Positions 5,963-6,146 of a stretch of DNA of 6,146 nucleotides are shown here, piece by piece. The DNA is taken from contig CANMFV010000065.1 of NCBI GenBank assembly GCA_947496835.1, positions 1-6,146 of the forward strand. Direction: 5' to 3'. A program made the translations under genes and the position numbers. Position 1 is the stretch's first letter; each line of letters begins with the position of its first letter. The DNA comes from Flavobacteriales bacterium. GTDB taxonomy: Bacteria; Bacteroidota; Bacteroidia; Flavobacteriales_D; Crocinitomicaceae. The notes beneath the pieces are model-generated. The model worked only from the letters and a program-made list of their open reading frames with translations, ran no database searches and was not told where the DNA came from.

Positions 5963-6146
5963 ATGAAAAAAAGACAGTTACTCTTATCTTTTTTATCAGT
6001 CCTGACGATTTCCATGAATGCTTTTGCACAACAAAAACGCGTACTAGACCCTGGAAACATGCGCCAAGGCGAATCAATTGAATATTGTATTCAGCACAAA
6101 AAACAGGCTGAATTGATGAAGAATCCTGCTTACGTGAAAGCCAAAG
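5963..6146 (+). CDS. Secreted protein, N-terminal part only (runs off the window)
   Basis: The reading frame opens at ATG 5963 and stays open for 61 codons to the window edge. Residues 1-22 form a classic Sec signal peptide: basic MKKRQ, a hydrophobic core LLLSFLSVLTIS, and an A20-F21-A22 signal peptidase I site followed by Gln, typical of Bacteroidota exported proteins. There is no lipobox cysteine, so it is not a lipoprotein. The mature start includes EYCIQHKKQAELMKNPAY (40-57), with one Cys at 42. From memory this resembles the region before the catalytic domain in secreted M43 (pappalysin-like) zinc metalloproteases of Flavobacteriales, but no catalytic motif is in the window, so the function remains open. 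It is transcribed divergently from the thioesterase gene across 137 bases. Confidence 0.8.
   Translation, partial: MKKRQLLLSFLSVLTISMNAFAQQKRVLDPGNMRQGESIEYCIQHKKQAELMKNPAYVKAK

Noticed and set aside
1..6146. Defence system, toxin-antitoxin pair, mobile element or CRISPR array
   Set aside because: The tyrosine recombinase is a chromosomal XerC without attachment repeats or cargo, and no array of spaced repeats, transposase or defence-type gene is present.

Overview
The window looks like a chromosomal stretch of a member of the Bacteroidota, probably order Flavobacteriales and possibly a Fluviicola/Crocinitomicaceae-like organism. The family-level guess rests only on general resemblance of the proteins. 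Supporting signs are AT-rich DNA, no usable Shine-Dalgarno sequences before most genes, promoter candidates of the Bacteroidota type (TTG ... TAnnTTTG), a multi-repeat DUF349 protein of a kind common in this phylum, and a glycosyltransferase 9 and an acyl-CoA thioesterase of ordinary bacterial type. I see no mobile element, CRISPR array, tRNA or rRNA.

Layout. Bases 1-65 hold no recognisable gene; they end in a GC-stem hairpin with a T-run that touches the start codon of xerC (66-947, +), a complete XerC-type tyrosine recombinase with all catalytic residues. After a 51-base gap with a good promoter candidate comes a tightly packed + strand run: a PfkB-family sugar/nucleoside kinase (999-1919), a 569-residue protein with five DUF349 repeats (1919-3628), and a four-helix membrane protein of unknown function (3621-4289). 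Each of these genes overlaps the next, so they are almost certainly co-transcribed and perhaps translationally coupled. After 37 bases a glycosyltransferase family 9 (heptosyltransferase-like) gene follows with a TTG start (4327-5313). It converges on, and by four bases overlaps, an acyl-CoA thioesterase on the - strand (5310-5825); an A/T-rich inverted repeat spans the shared 3' ends.

The 137-base divergent region 5826-5962 separates the thioesterase from the first 61 codons of a secreted protein that runs off the window (5963 onward, +). It contains candidate promoters for both directions, four copies of a GTGAA(A)TA word and a perfect 8-bp-arm palindrome. This is the most regulation-like piece of DNA in the window.

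Overall the genes are housekeeping in character: chromosome dimer resolution, small-molecule phosphorylation, envelope glycan synthesis and acyl-CoA turnover. I do not see convincing evidence of a new defence or mobile system. The least understood parts are the DUF349 protein with its coupled membrane protein, and the repeat/palindrome cluster in the divergent intergenic region.
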